This document shows, piece by piece, positions 1-10,771 of a stretch of 64,000 nt of DNA. A model generated the notes under the pieces. It was not told the DNA's origin. It worked only from the letters and a program-made list of their open reading frames with translations, and made no database searches. The stretch is taken from NCBI GenBank assembly GCA_949825065.1, contig OX463847.1, positions 36,899,789 to 36,963,788 on the forward strand, written 5' to 3'. This DNA comes from Odontocerum albicorne (Eukaryota > Arthropoda > Insecta > Trichoptera > Odontoceridae). The stretch's first letter is position 1. Every line of letters begins with the position of its first letter. The position numbers and the translations under genes were made by a program.

Positions 1-67
1 CGCAGAATCCAGCGAGCACATCGCGCACTCCCCTACGTGACAATTTCGTATTAACTCACTAACCCAC

Positions 68-180
68 CCATGTTTATCGTCGGTGACCGTAAACTAAGCA
101 TTCACGCTGCAAACAAATGGGCGGCTCAGGTTCAATTCCTGTCGGATTTACTTTCAAACTGATTTTATTCTTAGGCCATT
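68..180 (+). repeat. Very degenerate SINE-like remnant
   Basis: A B-box-like stretch (GGTTCAATTCCTGTC) near 130-145 is followed by text resembling the SINE body (CTGATTTT then TTAGGCC). The A-box half is not recognisable. It could be chance similarity. Confidence 0.3.
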
Positions 181-1190
181 TTACATCTGAACTGATTTTT
201 TCCTGTTATTTTTCTGCTGCGTGCCATAAACTTTTATAGCACTTTTAAAAGACAACATAAAAATGTGATTTATTTTAACTCTGCCTAGCGAAAGGCTGGA
301 GCAGATCAAACCTCCCAATCCTCTTGGAACATTAATATCCTTGTCATAAAAATTTTGGGTTTGATCTGTCAAGGCTGTGAATTGTTGAAGTACAACAGCT
401 TGCACACAATAAATCAATGCATGCACAAGATTGTTCCATTCTCATGATATCTTGACGATCATACTCGATCACGAGGGATTGCCTATCGTATCGTATCATC
501 ATAGCTTTGAAACCTGTTGGTTAAATGTGCACTCCGTCATCTCAATTGGTATTGTTTGGATGTTTATACATTAAGATAACCTCTTTGATGACGCAAGAAA
601 AATAAATTCAATATTTTTTTTTATAAAAATCATACTTTAGTGTTCTTTTTATGCATTATCACCGTCAGAGCTTTCGATTTACCTTGTTAATAATTTCAGT
701 CACACTGAAATATATTTTTTCAGCGCAGTATCCCGACGCGTCCTGAACCAAGATGGAGGATGCGTGGCGGCGCTCGAACTAGACTTAAACTTGTTTAGAC
801 GTTTCAACTTTTCCTCTACATTATTAAATAACACTACGGCTAGAGGAGAAGATGTATAGCTCTGGCGCTGGGCACTTGTTAGGAATAAAAATATTGTAGG
901 ATGTTGCGCAATTTTTCATGATCTCTTTGATAAAGGTCTGATAAATGTGAAATGATTTGTCATCATGATCATCACTTTAAATATATCCAGATATAGAAGA
1001 TATCTGGTTCTGCATATCCTGGAATACACATTCATACAACTTGGCATGCATATGCTCTCCTATTAATATTAATTGTTTATTTAAACGGTCTACTGACTTT
1101 TGTTACGAAATTAACAATCAAAACTCAATATTGACATGTAAGCAGAATTACATAAAATAATAGAAAAACGGCAAACTCATTCTAATATTT
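181..1190. other. AT-rich spacer, no gene seen
   Basis: No frame here looks like a known protein. A short CpG-rich patch at about 728-790 contains a good-context ATG that reaches a stop after nine codons. It may be an exon or transposon scrap, but nothing supports a specific call. Confidence 0.4.
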
Positions 1191-1412
1191 GTGTATTCTA
1201 TTGTATTACATTTGCATTGTATTCATTACAATCTGGAGGGAATATTGCCTTGTGGCAATCTCTTCCAACCAACCAGAAATATGTTTAAAAAAGCCTTAAG
1301 GGAAATCAGACTGGAATCCTTATTAAAAAATCTGGGTTCCAGCGGGAATCGAACTCGTAACCTCCGGGCTGGGAGACATGCGTATTACTAACTAGGCCAC
1401 GGAGGCTGTCAC
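1191..1412 (-). repeat. tRNA-derived SINE copy, nearly full length
   Basis: Read on the minus strand, the copy starts with a tRNA-like head (A box GTGGCCTAGTTAGT, B box GAGTTCGATTCCCGC). A body with TCTGATTTCCCTTAAGGC follows, then the tail TGGTTGGAAGAGATTGCC that is shared with LINE-A. It ends in an AATACAAT-type run. The tRNA head is decayed (a pol III promoter relic), so this is a SINE and not a working tRNA gene. Confidence 0.85.
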
Positions 1413-1848
1413 GAAATTGGATCGAATATAAGTTTAATTCATTATGGAAGCAAATTTGTATAATTAATTTAATGTAATTTATCCCGATAAGGACACTTTA
1501 ACATGTTACTATAGTGATAAATCAATTATATAGAAGTGGAATATGAAAGTCTATGCAATACTCAAACTGATTGTTTAATCTGTGTAGTATTGTTATACAT
1601 GCATGTTTCAAATAATTAGGATACACCGTTGTGACAAGTTGAATTATTTTATTTGCGGACTGTTGAAATATATGCAAACGAACTTATATAGGGTGGCTCA
1701 TGAAAGACTGAAGGATGTACATCGCTGTACTGCACACACTACCATCGTCGCCCTGGCACTGTGCGCAGTAGCTATATCTTATTGGAACCATACCTCCTGA
1801 TTATCTTCGACCGCTAAGCATAAAAATTTTTTCAAGCATTATCCTTTA

Positions 1849-2073
1849 CAGGGCCCCGTTGATTCTTTCTGGCTGACCTTCCTCATTTTCAAAGAAATAG
1901 GGGGCGATAACTCTTTCAGCCATAACACCGCACCAAACAGTATATTCATGGAGATTTAATTGATGTTGATGTAATTTTCTGGGATTCTCAGTACCCCAAA
2001 ATCTGCAGTTTTTTTTGTTGATGTACCCGTTTAAATGAAAATGGGCCTCATCACTCATTATCAAGTTGTTCAA
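1849..2073 (-). pseudogene. Tc1-like (DDE_3 type) transposase fragment
   Basis: A 75-residue open stretch contains LIMSDEAHFHLNGYINKKN and then YTVWCGVMAERVIAPYFFEN. These match the region around the second catalytic acidic residue of Tc1/IS630-superfamily transposases, of the kind usually labelled Tc3-like in insect genomes. The DEAH carries the expected aspartate. The N-terminal DNA-binding part and the final catalytic D/E are missing, so the protein cannot be active. It lies between the inverted repeats at 1687 and 2306. Confidence 0.75.
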
Positions 2074-2178
2074 AAAGTTGTTATCTCTGGCTAGGTGTTG
2101 AAATCATTATCAAGTTGTTATCTCTGGCAAGGTGTTGAAATCATTATCAAGTTGTTATCTCTGGCTAGGTGTTGAAAT
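2055..2178. repeat. 37-bp direct repeat, three copies
   Basis: The unit TCATTATCAAGTTGTTATCT... starts at 2055, 2104 and 2141. The first copy carries a 12-bp insertion. The array lies inside the Tc1-like element and overlaps the start of its transposase fragment, so it arose by local duplication after the element inserted. Confidence 0.85.
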
Positions 2179-2395
2179 TAAATGGTGTACTGCAGGCGCT
2201 GCTGAGTATCTTGGAATAGAAAAGCTCTATAACCTGTAAAAAATATTGATAATGAACAAGTTATGACTTTTTCAAACCCTTCAGTCTTTTAATGGCCATC
2301 CTGTATCATGTTGTGATGTCGATAATGTTTCTTATGTCTAATAAGAATGTAAGATTTGTCATTTTCAACTTCAGTTTTAATAATTAAAGGATTAT

Positions 2396-2665
2396 TTTAT
2401 ATAGCACCGTTTGGAGAGCAGACTCTCCTGAAGAGCGCTCTATCTCGGAATTTGAACCCACTATTATCGACCGATTAAAAATATTACAAAAAAGTTAAGG
2501 ATAAGGAGGTAGTAGTTGTGGTTGTTAGATTTGCTACTTCGTAGAAAAACATATTTGGTAAGATAATCGCAGAATTTACCAAGGAAAGATGAAATGTTTG
2601 TAGATCTTCCAATATGTGATAGTTACATATTCAGCTTTAGGTGGGGTATATACGTGTAATGTTAC
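2396..2665 (-). repeat. Interspersed family B, SINE-like
   Basis: Shared landmarks are TATATAGCACCGTTTGGAGA, ACTCTCCTGAAGAGCGCTCT and a reverse B-box-like TTTGAACCCACTATTAT. The rest matches copies near 27.3, 28.0, 34.0, 50.9 and 61.6 kb. No coding capacity is seen. The B box suggests a pol III-derived element, but no A box could be defined. Confidence 0.65.
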
Positions 2666-2973
2666 GTTGTCTCTCCCCTCTTTTAGAATTTAACTAATTT
2701 GGACATGAACAATGATTTAAAAAATAGTCTGAACCCTTCGACACCTTGACTTTTACAAGACAAGAAGGAAAAAGAGCATAGACAGGCCTACTATTCGATA
2801 GTTGGATGGAGTAGAAGGGACATCGTAGTCCTATTGGTAGTCTATGACTGGAATCACTGATCGCAGGACAAGGAGAACGGAGAACATTTTTTAAGGAAAC
2901 AAGGGTTTACCCCGACATCTATAGAGCTATTACGATGATGATAGTTGAAAAATTAATATTACTTTAGTTTTCG

Positions 2974-3156
2974 GACGAACCCTTTGACTAAGAAGGTTAG
3001 ACGTATGTCTTTCAATCTAGGGGTGATTGGGTTCGATTACCGTTTGTACCTAAATATTACTAAAAGGGTTCCTGTCGAGTTTTCACTTAAGACCTTTTTA
3101 ACGTATTTTTAGTTGGTTGAAAAAGATTGTCACATGGTAATAAATTGTATACAATG
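2974..3156 (+). repeat. tRNA-derived SINE copy, degenerate
   Basis: The tRNA-like head has B box GGGTTCGATTACC. The body has GTTTTCACTTAAGACC and the tail has TAGTTGGTTGAAAAAGATTG. All elements are in consensus order, with scattered substitutions. Confidence 0.7.
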
Positions 3157-4424
3157 ACTACTATAAACAATGAAAGAATCATTAATATATATTCGAGAGA
3201 CTTCTCTTCAGTTGCTTTTCAAAGCATGTAAACTATTAAGTGTTTCTTTGAAAATGTTTCCTTTACAACGGGTCAGTTGACATTTCGTTAGTCAGCCCGG
3301 CAAGTTGGATGGGATTCCATATTAATTATTTCTAATACACGAAAAAACTTGAATAAGTCTTGTTGTTTCTTTATATTAGAAAAGTTTACTTGCTCCCACT
3401 TCGTGTGTGCTTTATCCCACTAATAAAAACGGGTTAATAATACAATCAAGAGAAATAACTATATATGACACTTAAAAACCAGGATATGGGCAAAAAATAG
3501 TGTTACAATGTTAACGTTTTGTTAATTTTTTGTAAGTAATATTAATAAATAATACTTATGTCTGTCATATGCAGAATAAAAATAGGCCACGGTTTGATGG
3601 GAAACCATATTTTTAAAATCCATGTAAAAGAAAGCCCTACATGTACATATGAAATGGGTAAGAAGACCCTCGACCATGTTTCTTTGGGTGTCCTTTACGC
3701 ACCATATACAACCTTTACTCAATTGCTAATGTCGTCCTTCCATTCAAGATGTCCCGCTTATTCCCACTCAATTCTTCATTAATTTATAGTCACAAATCTG
3801 AATTTATTGTCCTAAACTCTTTAAATATTTAGAATTACAGAAGTTCTCACATATTCTCAACTGCCTTTTTTTCTTTATTTTTTATTGGCACAAATCATCG
3901 TCTTTATAAGATGGAATGTCTTATTAACTAATAGGTTAAGGTTGCTTTAACTGTCCTACGATTCTATAAGCACTAAGTATATATGTACCTTATAAATATA
4001 ACCGTGGAAGGAATCACCCTCTGTTCTACATACCAACTTACAGGACGAATATCATGGCTAAGCACTCAGTTACGCGTGGTATAGAGATACTGTACCAACT
4101 GAATGACACTGTTGATATATTCTCGGTACCGCCTAGCAGAATGAGAAGAATCCTGGCTGATATTATTCCTAATGAATAAGCTAACGCTTGGATCAGACCT
4201 TCTTTGTGTAACAGGAGAAATCCACGCAAAGTTAATTAAAAAAATAATAATAATATTAATAATACTCAATTCATTCTCTCTTTGCTAATTTTCTTGGTAA
4301 TAAACAGGTTGTAAACAAATATGAATTAACTTAAAATTCATAACTGAGAAAGATACGTATGTTTTATAATAATGATAAAACTACAAGTGCACTATGAAAA
4401 AAATGTATAGTGTTGAGGTATGAA
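3157..4424. other. AT-rich spacer, no gene seen
   Basis: Only short chance open frames are present. No repeat shared with the rest of the window was recognised here. Confidence 0.4.
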
Positions 4425-4720
4425 AAAAGGCGAAATGAAAACATCGGTAATGAATAAATGGATACAATGAATATTTTAAGTAAGATGAGAAAAGGAACTT
4501 CAAGATGGTCTGAGCATTGGAGAGAATAAATTATTTAGCGAGTATGCACGTCAGAAGTATAAGATGTGCATGAAAGAGATAGATTGTAAAAAAACGTAGC
4601 TGGATCAAGTGGACTAAATTTTAAAAGAAGATTAAGAGAAGAGTATGAATAATGCTAGATTGTTCATGACGTATTGTATGAATGTAAAAGATTCCAATTT
4701 TTTGCATGGATACAAAAGTT
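4425..4720 (+). pseudogene. LINE-Z reverse-transcriptase C-terminal remnant
   Basis: Frames broken by stops and shifts preserve the landmark order of the C-terminal tail seen in better copies (58.3-58.95 kb): a region corresponding to LRWLGHVERI, then a PRKTWL-like block, then a tail. The catalytic RT domain is absent. It is a 5'-truncated dead copy. Confidence 0.5.
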
Positions 4721-4974
4721 TGGTGTTTAGAGAGCACACTCGACTCAAGAACATTCATCGTTCTGTCAATGCAATACTCGGCAATCGTTGCCAACACCAC
4801 ATCTTAAATTCATCCGGTTTTTACTTTCCAAGTTTCTGAATATTAACAATATACGTAGACACTCCTCATATAACCTCTACATAACAAAATAAATAGCTTT
4901 ATCATAACAAAATAAATAGCTTTATTTCACCATAACGACAAAAATGCGCCTGGTTAAGTCTATCGATTTAAAAT

Positions 4975-5300
4975 GCGATGCTGGAGAATGATTTTATGAA
5001 TTCCACGAACAGCTAGGAAAACTTACGCTTTCATTTAAGAAAAACTGAGAATTACATACAAATTGTTGACAATATGCCTTTGACGAGTCTTTCGATTCTT
5101 TGGGCACGTTGCTCGTGGCCATGGAGACAATTTGGAGAAGTTTATGGACACTGGAGACGTGGAAGAACGACGCACAAGAGGAAGAATCTCAATACGTTGG
5201 ACTGACCAAGTGAAAGACACATGACTGCCCTAAACAACTGTCCTTCGAGCCGCAGGGTGCAGAGATGAATAGAAAACAGTCGTTGGAGGCTATCATGAGA
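4975..5300 (+). pseudogene. LINE reverse-transcriptase C-terminus, FFGHVARG type
   Basis: Translation gives RVFRFFGHVARGHGDNLEKF, then a basic RTRGRISIRWTDQVKD block. This is the usual C-terminal region of insect endonuclease-reverse transcriptase LINEs. In-frame stops occur upstream and downstream and no RT catalytic motif remains. A related copy lies in reverse orientation at 45.07-45.70 kb. Confidence 0.7.
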
Positions 5301-5676
5301 GTTACGATGTTCAGTAATGAGTTACACCACATGATGGGTTTATTAATGAAATAAACTACACTTATGTGTCCTTTATATAATATAATAGATTGCAGTATTA
5401 TTGAAACCCTAAAGATAACAAATCAATGTCCTCAAACATAACTTACATATTAAGATACATACTCGTATTTTATATCTTTCAACGTGCGATACTTAAATAC
5501 TCTAATGTTACACTTGGTTTCCACGCATAAGTTGCACCGATTAAGCCCGCTCGGTGCTAACGGGTCACCCTCATAACATCGGACCTTCCCTGAATAACAA
5601 ATTCTAGACTTATAAAAGATAAGTTTAAAAATCTATTCTCTCTTAGGGGGGTATTATAAGACAAAATACAAAAATA

Positions 5677-7052
5677 ATATACTTAAGCTAAAGTATCATA
5701 GAATAACAGTCTCCCAGTCAAGACTATAGATTGAGGAAATATACTTAAGCTAAAGTATCATAGAATAACAGTCTCCCAGTCAAGACTTTAGATTGAGGAA
5801 ATATACTTAAGCTAAAGTATCATAGAATAACAGACTCCCAGTCAAGACTTTAGATTGAGGAAATATACTTAAGCTAAAGTATCATAGAATAACAGACTCC
5901 CAGTCAAGACTTTAGATTGAGGAAATATACTTAAGCTAAAGTATCATAGAATAACAGTCTCCCAGTCAAGACTTTAGATTGAGGAAATATACTTAAGCTA
6001 AAGTATCATAGAATAACAGACTCCCAGTCAAGACTTTAGATTGAGGAAATATACTTAAGCTAAAGTATCATAGAATAACAGACTCCCAGTCAAGACTTTA
6101 GATTGAGGAAATATACTTAAGCTAAAGTATCATAGAATAACAGACTCCCAGTCAAGACTTTAGATTGAGGAAATATACTTAAGCTAAAGTATCATAGAAT
6201 AACAGACTCCCAGTCAAGACTTTAGATTGAGGAAATATACTTAAGCTAAAGTATCATAGAATAACAGACTCCCAGTCAAGACTTTAGATTGAGGAAATAT
6301 ACTTAAGCTAAAGTATCATATAATAGAATAACAGACTCCCAGTCAAGACTTTAGATTGAGGAAATATACTTAAGCTAAAGTATCATAGAATAACAGTCTC
6401 CCAGTCAAGACTTTAGATTGAGGAAATATACTTAAGCTAAAGTATCATAGAATAACAGACTCCCAGTCAAGACTTTAGATTGAGGAAATATACTTAAGCT
6501 AAAGTATCATAGAATAACAGTCTCCCAGTCAAGACTTTAGATTGAGGAAATATACTTAAGCTAAAGTATCATAGAATAACAGACTCCCAGTCAAGACTTT
6601 AGATTGAGGAAATATACTTAAGCTAAAGTATCATAGAATAACAGACTCCCAGTCAAGACTTTAGATTGAGGAAATATACTTAAGCTAAAGTATCATAGAA
6701 TAACAGTCTCCCAGTCAAGACTTTAGATTGAGGAAATATACTTAAGCTAAAGTATCATAGAATAACAGACTCCCAGTCAAGACTTTAGATTGAGGAAATA
6801 TACTTAAGCTAAAGTATCATAGAATAACAGACTCCCAGTCAAGACTTTAGATTGAGGAAATATACTTAAGCTAAAGTATCATAGAATAACAGACTCCCAG
6901 TCAAGACTTTAGATTGAGGAAATATACTTAAGCTAAAGTATCATAGAATAACAGACTCCCAGTCAAGACTTTAGATTGAGGAAATATACTTAAGCTAAAG
7001 TATCATATAATAGAATAACAGACTCCCAGTCAAGACTTTAGATTGAGGAAAT
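5677..7052. repeat. 62-bp satellite array, 22 units
   Basis: Units begin ACTTAAGCTAAAGTATCATA and recur every 62 bp from 5681. Divergence is very low: one A/T position (CAGTCTCCC versus CAGACTCCC) and one 5-bp insertion (CATATAATAGAAT) account for nearly all of it. The insertion occurs in units 11 and 22, which start 687 bp apart, that is 11 units plus 5 bp. No coding frame spans the array. Confidence 0.97.
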
Positions 7053-8032
7053 GCATACATTAAAAATATCCACCGAACTAGACATGCAATTACCCAAATT
7101 TTGTACTCTCAGGATTGAAAAATAGCAACATACAACTATCGTTAACAAACTACTTTTGGCAATTTCAATTGTAAAACGTGCGTATATTTTATGGAAATAA
7201 GCAAGAGAGAGATTTTAAAAAAATACGTTTAAATTCAAGTACTTGAAAAAATAATCATATTTTAACAATAATGGTACAACAAAGGAAAGGAATTCGTTCA
7301 AGTATAAGATGGGAATTAAAGAAAATTAGGATGAAATAATATTCTATCTAATGCAATATTTTTTTAATTATTCAAACCAAATAAAATGTTCTGTTGTTTT
7401 TTCGCAAATTGTTTATACGAGTATTTCTTGTCGTGTGTAAAATAAATTAATTTTTTTTTAAATAAGAATGGTGCACATTTAATAACTCAACAAAATTCAT
7501 TCCACAGTTGCTTCGAGTGAACTGCAAATATAAAAAAAATCCAGTTACTCTAAACACTATGTCTTGATTCATTTACTCCACGTGTTTTTCACGTCAAATT
7601 CTTAAATCCGCTTCATTAACTTAAAAATCAATCTCAATTCTCCAACAATTTAAAAGTATTGAAATGCTTTTAAAGCACGATCAAGCCCCGTGTACACATT
7701 ATAAAAGCTGGGATTTTTCCAATAGCTTACTTTATTTGGGCTCTTTCAATAAATTAAATTTACGGCATATTTTTGACGTTAATGCCTAACGTTAAACCGA
7801 TAAACAACACAGATTATAATAACTCAAAATCGTTTAATTTGCTAAAACTGCCTGGCCATTTTATTTAGGAATCGAAATTACTCTCTATGGTATATTAACT
7901 TCTAGGAATCGATTATATAAAAAATTTAAAAATAAAGAATTATTAAAAAAAAAACTATATCAAATTAATCGATGGTTGAAATTCCAATAGGGCGGGATAA
8001 TTTGACAGGGCACACTTTTGATATTGGCGGTT
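7053..8032. other. AT-rich spacer, no gene seen
   Basis: Homopolymer-rich, with no recognisable coding or repeat family member. Confidence 0.4.
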
Positions 8033-8150
8033 CTGTAGCGAGGAAATATAGACTGAAAGGAGTCGAATAAATGCCATAGAAATGGGTGTACTGAGAAAAT
8101 ACATGAAGTGAAAAATTGTAACATAATACAGTCTTGTGTGATGAAGAACA
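8033..8150 (+). pseudogene. LINE-Z fragment
   Basis: A reading including INAIEMGVLRKYMK resembles the conserved 'AxEMRxLRR' block after the RT domain of this LINE group (compare the copy at 30.26 kb). It is very short, with stops immediately after. Confidence 0.4.
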
Positions 8151-8200
8151 CTTACCCCTAGGCATAGTCAGTTAAACGTATATAGTCAGTTAAACACAAT

Positions 8201-8485
8201 ATTCGTGGCCTAGTTTGTAATAAATACACTTATGTTCTAGCCTGGACATTCCTGGAATCCAGATTTTAAAAATAATGAATTAAGTCTAGTTTTCACTTGA
8301 ACATCTTTCCGGTTAGTTGTATAAGGCCTTTCGGAATGTTGTTCCGTGGGGTTTGGTTTATGACGCCGACGCTTCGAAAACATGGCAGTTTTCATCTTTA
8401 GGGATTGTTCGTATGGAAAATACATCCACATGGCAATAAGCCAGATTGTACTGTACACAATGCAAGTATAATATAATACAATAAA
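8201..8485 (+). repeat. tRNA-derived SINE copy with internal extra sequence
   Basis: Head GTGGCCTAGTTTGTAA, body AGTCTAGTTTTCACTTGAAC, and the tail CCACATGGCAATAAGCC with an AATACAAT-type end are all present. About 110 bp of unrelated sequence separates body from tail, a later insertion or rearrangement. Confidence 0.65.
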
Positions 8486-8486
8486 A

Positions 8487-8590
8487 ACCTTCCAGGACGA
8501 CCTCCCAAAAGATGGAAAGACAGCTGGCAGTCGACATCACAAGAGGGAAACGATGATGCAGGGCCATAAAAGAAGAGGAAGAAGAATAAA
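8487..8590 (+). pseudogene. LINE 3' end, GRPPKRWKDSW family
   Basis: Translation gives LPGRPPKRWKDSW, a typical C-terminal block of an RTE-like reverse transcriptase. It is followed by a GAAGAGGAAGAAGAA simple-repeat tail. The same C-terminus and tail occur in reverse orientation at 31518-31699. It directly abuts the SINE end at 8485. Confidence 0.65.
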
Positions 8591-8670
8591 ATACTTCAGA
8601 TCAAGAGAAATGGCGACAAATCTTATAGGAAGCTATATTTCTTTTTATGTGTTGTTTCAAGTTTGTTAAA

Positions 8671-8726
8671 TACAGTGCAGCCTGACGCGTTCATTGCCAT
8701 ATGGAAACCTCTTTCAACCAATCATA
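8671..8726 (-). repeat. SINE/LINE-A tail fragment
   Basis: CAGTGCAGCCTGACG...CATTGCCATATGG...CTTTCAACCAAT matches the reverse of the shared SINE tail, with substitutions. Confidence 0.5.
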
Positions 8727-8738
8727 AAATTTAACAAT

Positions 8739-8909
8739 GAATTACTTTGTTTTTTCCACTAACTACATTAATCTTCGTAACACGCGTTTCTACCTCTTAT
8801 CCCGGGGCTCTCTTCATGTGGTAATTACGCCTAAAAAGAGCTGCTATATAGGAGGTAGAAACAACTGTGGCGCGTATTGTGGTAATTAGTGGAAAAACAA
8901 AGTAATTTA
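8739..8909. mobile_element. Foldback MITE, about 170 bp
   Basis: The left arm AATTACTTTGTTTTTTCCAC and the right arm read in reverse (AATTACTTTGTTTTTCCACT) pair over about 60 bp each, including TTTCTACCTC near the centre. No protein is encoded. The right side continues into sequence shared with 15295-15425. Confidence 0.75.
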
Positions 8910-8985
8910 TTTTAAAATATTCTAATATCGAATTTCACAAAATCGAAGCCGAAACTTCTGATGTAACATAGTTAAATAAATAAAT
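8910..8985. repeat. Repeat family Q, copy 1
   Basis: The ATTCTAATATCGAATTTC and CGAAGCCGAAACTTCTGATG segments match 15355-15425, where the sequence again follows a GGTAGAAAC block. It may be the flank of a larger element that includes the foldback arms. Confidence 0.5.
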
Positions 8986-9050
8986 AAATCTTAAGTGAAA
9001 CCTGACATTTCATTTTTGAAAACACAACAGGAATCAATCTCACGACCCTC

Positions 9051-9256
9051 GATGACCTCCGTGGCCAAGTTGGTAGGACGACTGTCTCCCAGCCCGGAGG
9101 TTGCGGTTTCGAATCCCGCTGGAACCTAGATTTTTTTTATTTTAGTCTTATTTTCACTTTAAGCCTCTTTAGAATCTTTCTGGTTGATTGGAAAGTATTG
9201 CCACATTGCAATAAGCCCGCCAGGTTGTACCTATACAACAAAAATTTAATACAACA
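9051..9256 (+). repeat. tRNA-derived SINE copy, the best-preserved one
   Basis: The tRNA-like head has GACCTCCGTGGCCAAGTTGG and B box GGTTTCGAATCCCGC, closing with TGGAACC. An A/T-rich linker and the body CTTATTTTCACTTTAAGCC follow, then the tail TGGTTGATTGGAAAGTATTG...GCAATAAGCCCGCCAGG and an AATACAAC end. The intact A- and B-box layout points to pol III transcription of the master copy. The tail matches LINE-A, the probable source of its reverse transcriptase. Confidence 0.9.
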
Positions 9257-9839
9257 CATTACCACCCCTGGGCTGGAAGAAAGGTGTATTTCCAACCAAG
9301 CCACGGATATCGTCATGTTTTAGTGCTGATAACAATGATGGTGTACAAAAAACCTCAATTTATAATAATATTTCAAGAGATATCAATACTACTCCTGTGG
9401 CAACCCGAGCAAACAAGGAAAAATTGCTATCAATCAAATTTAACGAGACAAATTGGTTTTCGATGAATGATGACAACACCGATTCGCGTGATATTCAATC
9501 AGAGATGAGGAGTGGGACGATGAATTGGTGTGTGGTGTACTGGTGGAGGCGGACCGCACCAAATGGGACCCTATCGAGTCCTTTATTAAGGTCCTTTTTC
9601 TCTCAAATGTGAACCATTGTTGATCGAGTGCCGAGTAACTTGATACAATTGATATTGACGATTCGTTTTTTTTTTCAGAGTTTGACAACTAAATGGTTAT
9701 GAGAATTTTAATTTTTTTTTTGTATATACTCGTATACGAGTATTTGACCATTATCACCCTGAGGGTCCCGAGGCAAAGTGAATACGACATCTATTTTTTT
9801 AGATAGTCTTTTTCGGTAGACTATAAGAGACCTAACGTA
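9257..9839. other. Spacer, no gene assigned
   Basis: A moderately CpG-containing stretch at 9450-9620 is open in several frames, but no protein family is recognised. Flanks are AT-rich. Confidence 0.35.
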
Positions 9840-10761
9840 TCAATCAACAATTCCCGGGACTAACCAACAGACGGTGCCTCTAATAACAAATCCATACCAT
9901 TCTCAGTTATTACCAACATTTAGATATTACGTGTTAAGCTTTCATGACATTCCGACATTGTTTCATTGAGTTACAGTGGTGTTAGTGATGCTACTTTTGC
10001 TATTTTCAAAACAATGGAAAAAACCAAATTTCGTGTGTTGACAAAACATTGCTTTTTAATGGGAAAAAATACCGTTCAAACTTAGCGATGGCTTGAAAAG
10101 TGTTATCCGGGCTCTGTTCCGTCGAAAACAACCATTTGTCGGTGGTATGCTGATTTCAAACGCGGTCGTACAGACACAAATGATGCTGAACGCTCTGGTC
10201 GTCCAAATGAGGTTGTAACACCAGAAAACATAAAAAAACTCAAAACCGTGATGGAAAATCGCAAAGTAAAGTTGCGTGAGATAGCTAACATCCTGAAAAT
10301 ATCATTTGGTAGTGTTTACACTATTTTGCATGAACATTTGGTCATGAAAAAGCTTTTTTCGAAATGGGTGCCGCGTTTGCTCACAATGGAACAGAAACAA
10401 CAACGCATCGATAATTCAGAGCGCTGTTTGGCACTGTTTACGCGAAATAAACAGGAGTTTTTGCATCGGTATGTGACAATGGATGAAACTTGCATCCACC
10501 ACTATACTCCGGAATCAAATCGGCAGTCAGCTGAGTGGAGAGCAGCCGGTGAAAGTCGTCCGAAGCGACCAAAAACTCAACAGTCGGCCGGGAAGGTTAT
10601 GACCATCGTATTTTGGGATGCGCATGGTATAATATTCATCGATCACCTTGAAAAGGGAAAAACCATCAATAGCGAATATTACATAGCGTTATGGAGCGTT
10701 TGAAGGCAGAAATTGCAAAAAAAACGGTCCTATATGAAGAAGAAAAAAGTTCTCTTTCATC

Positions 10762-10771
10762 AGGACAATGC
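10762..10771. repeat. Target-site duplication of the LINE insertion
   Basis: AGGACAATGC occurs at 10762-10771 and again at 12442-12451, directly bounding the LINE. In mariner this sequence encodes part of the HQDNA segment, so removing one copy plus the LINE restores continuity of the host element. Confidence 0.95.

Larger units (their letters stand above)
1687..2306 (-). mobile_element. Short Tc1-like DNA transposon, internally deleted
   Basis: The ends are inverted repeats: the left begins TATAGGGTGGCTCATGAAAG, and the right end read in reverse begins ATACAGGATGGCCATTAAAAG; both continue with ACTGAAGG. The element is about 620 bp and carries only a central transposase remnant, so it is non-autonomous. 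Tc1-like elements normally exceed 1 kb. A three-copy internal repeat adds length at 2055-2178. Confidence 0.7.

Noticed and set aside
5677..7052. CRISPR-like regular repeats
   Set aside because: The units are fully contiguous with no unique spacers, and the setting is eukaryotic.
9051..9125. A functional tRNA gene
   Set aside because: A and B boxes are present, but the stem pairing is poor and the head is always joined to the SINE body, with many dispersed copies.
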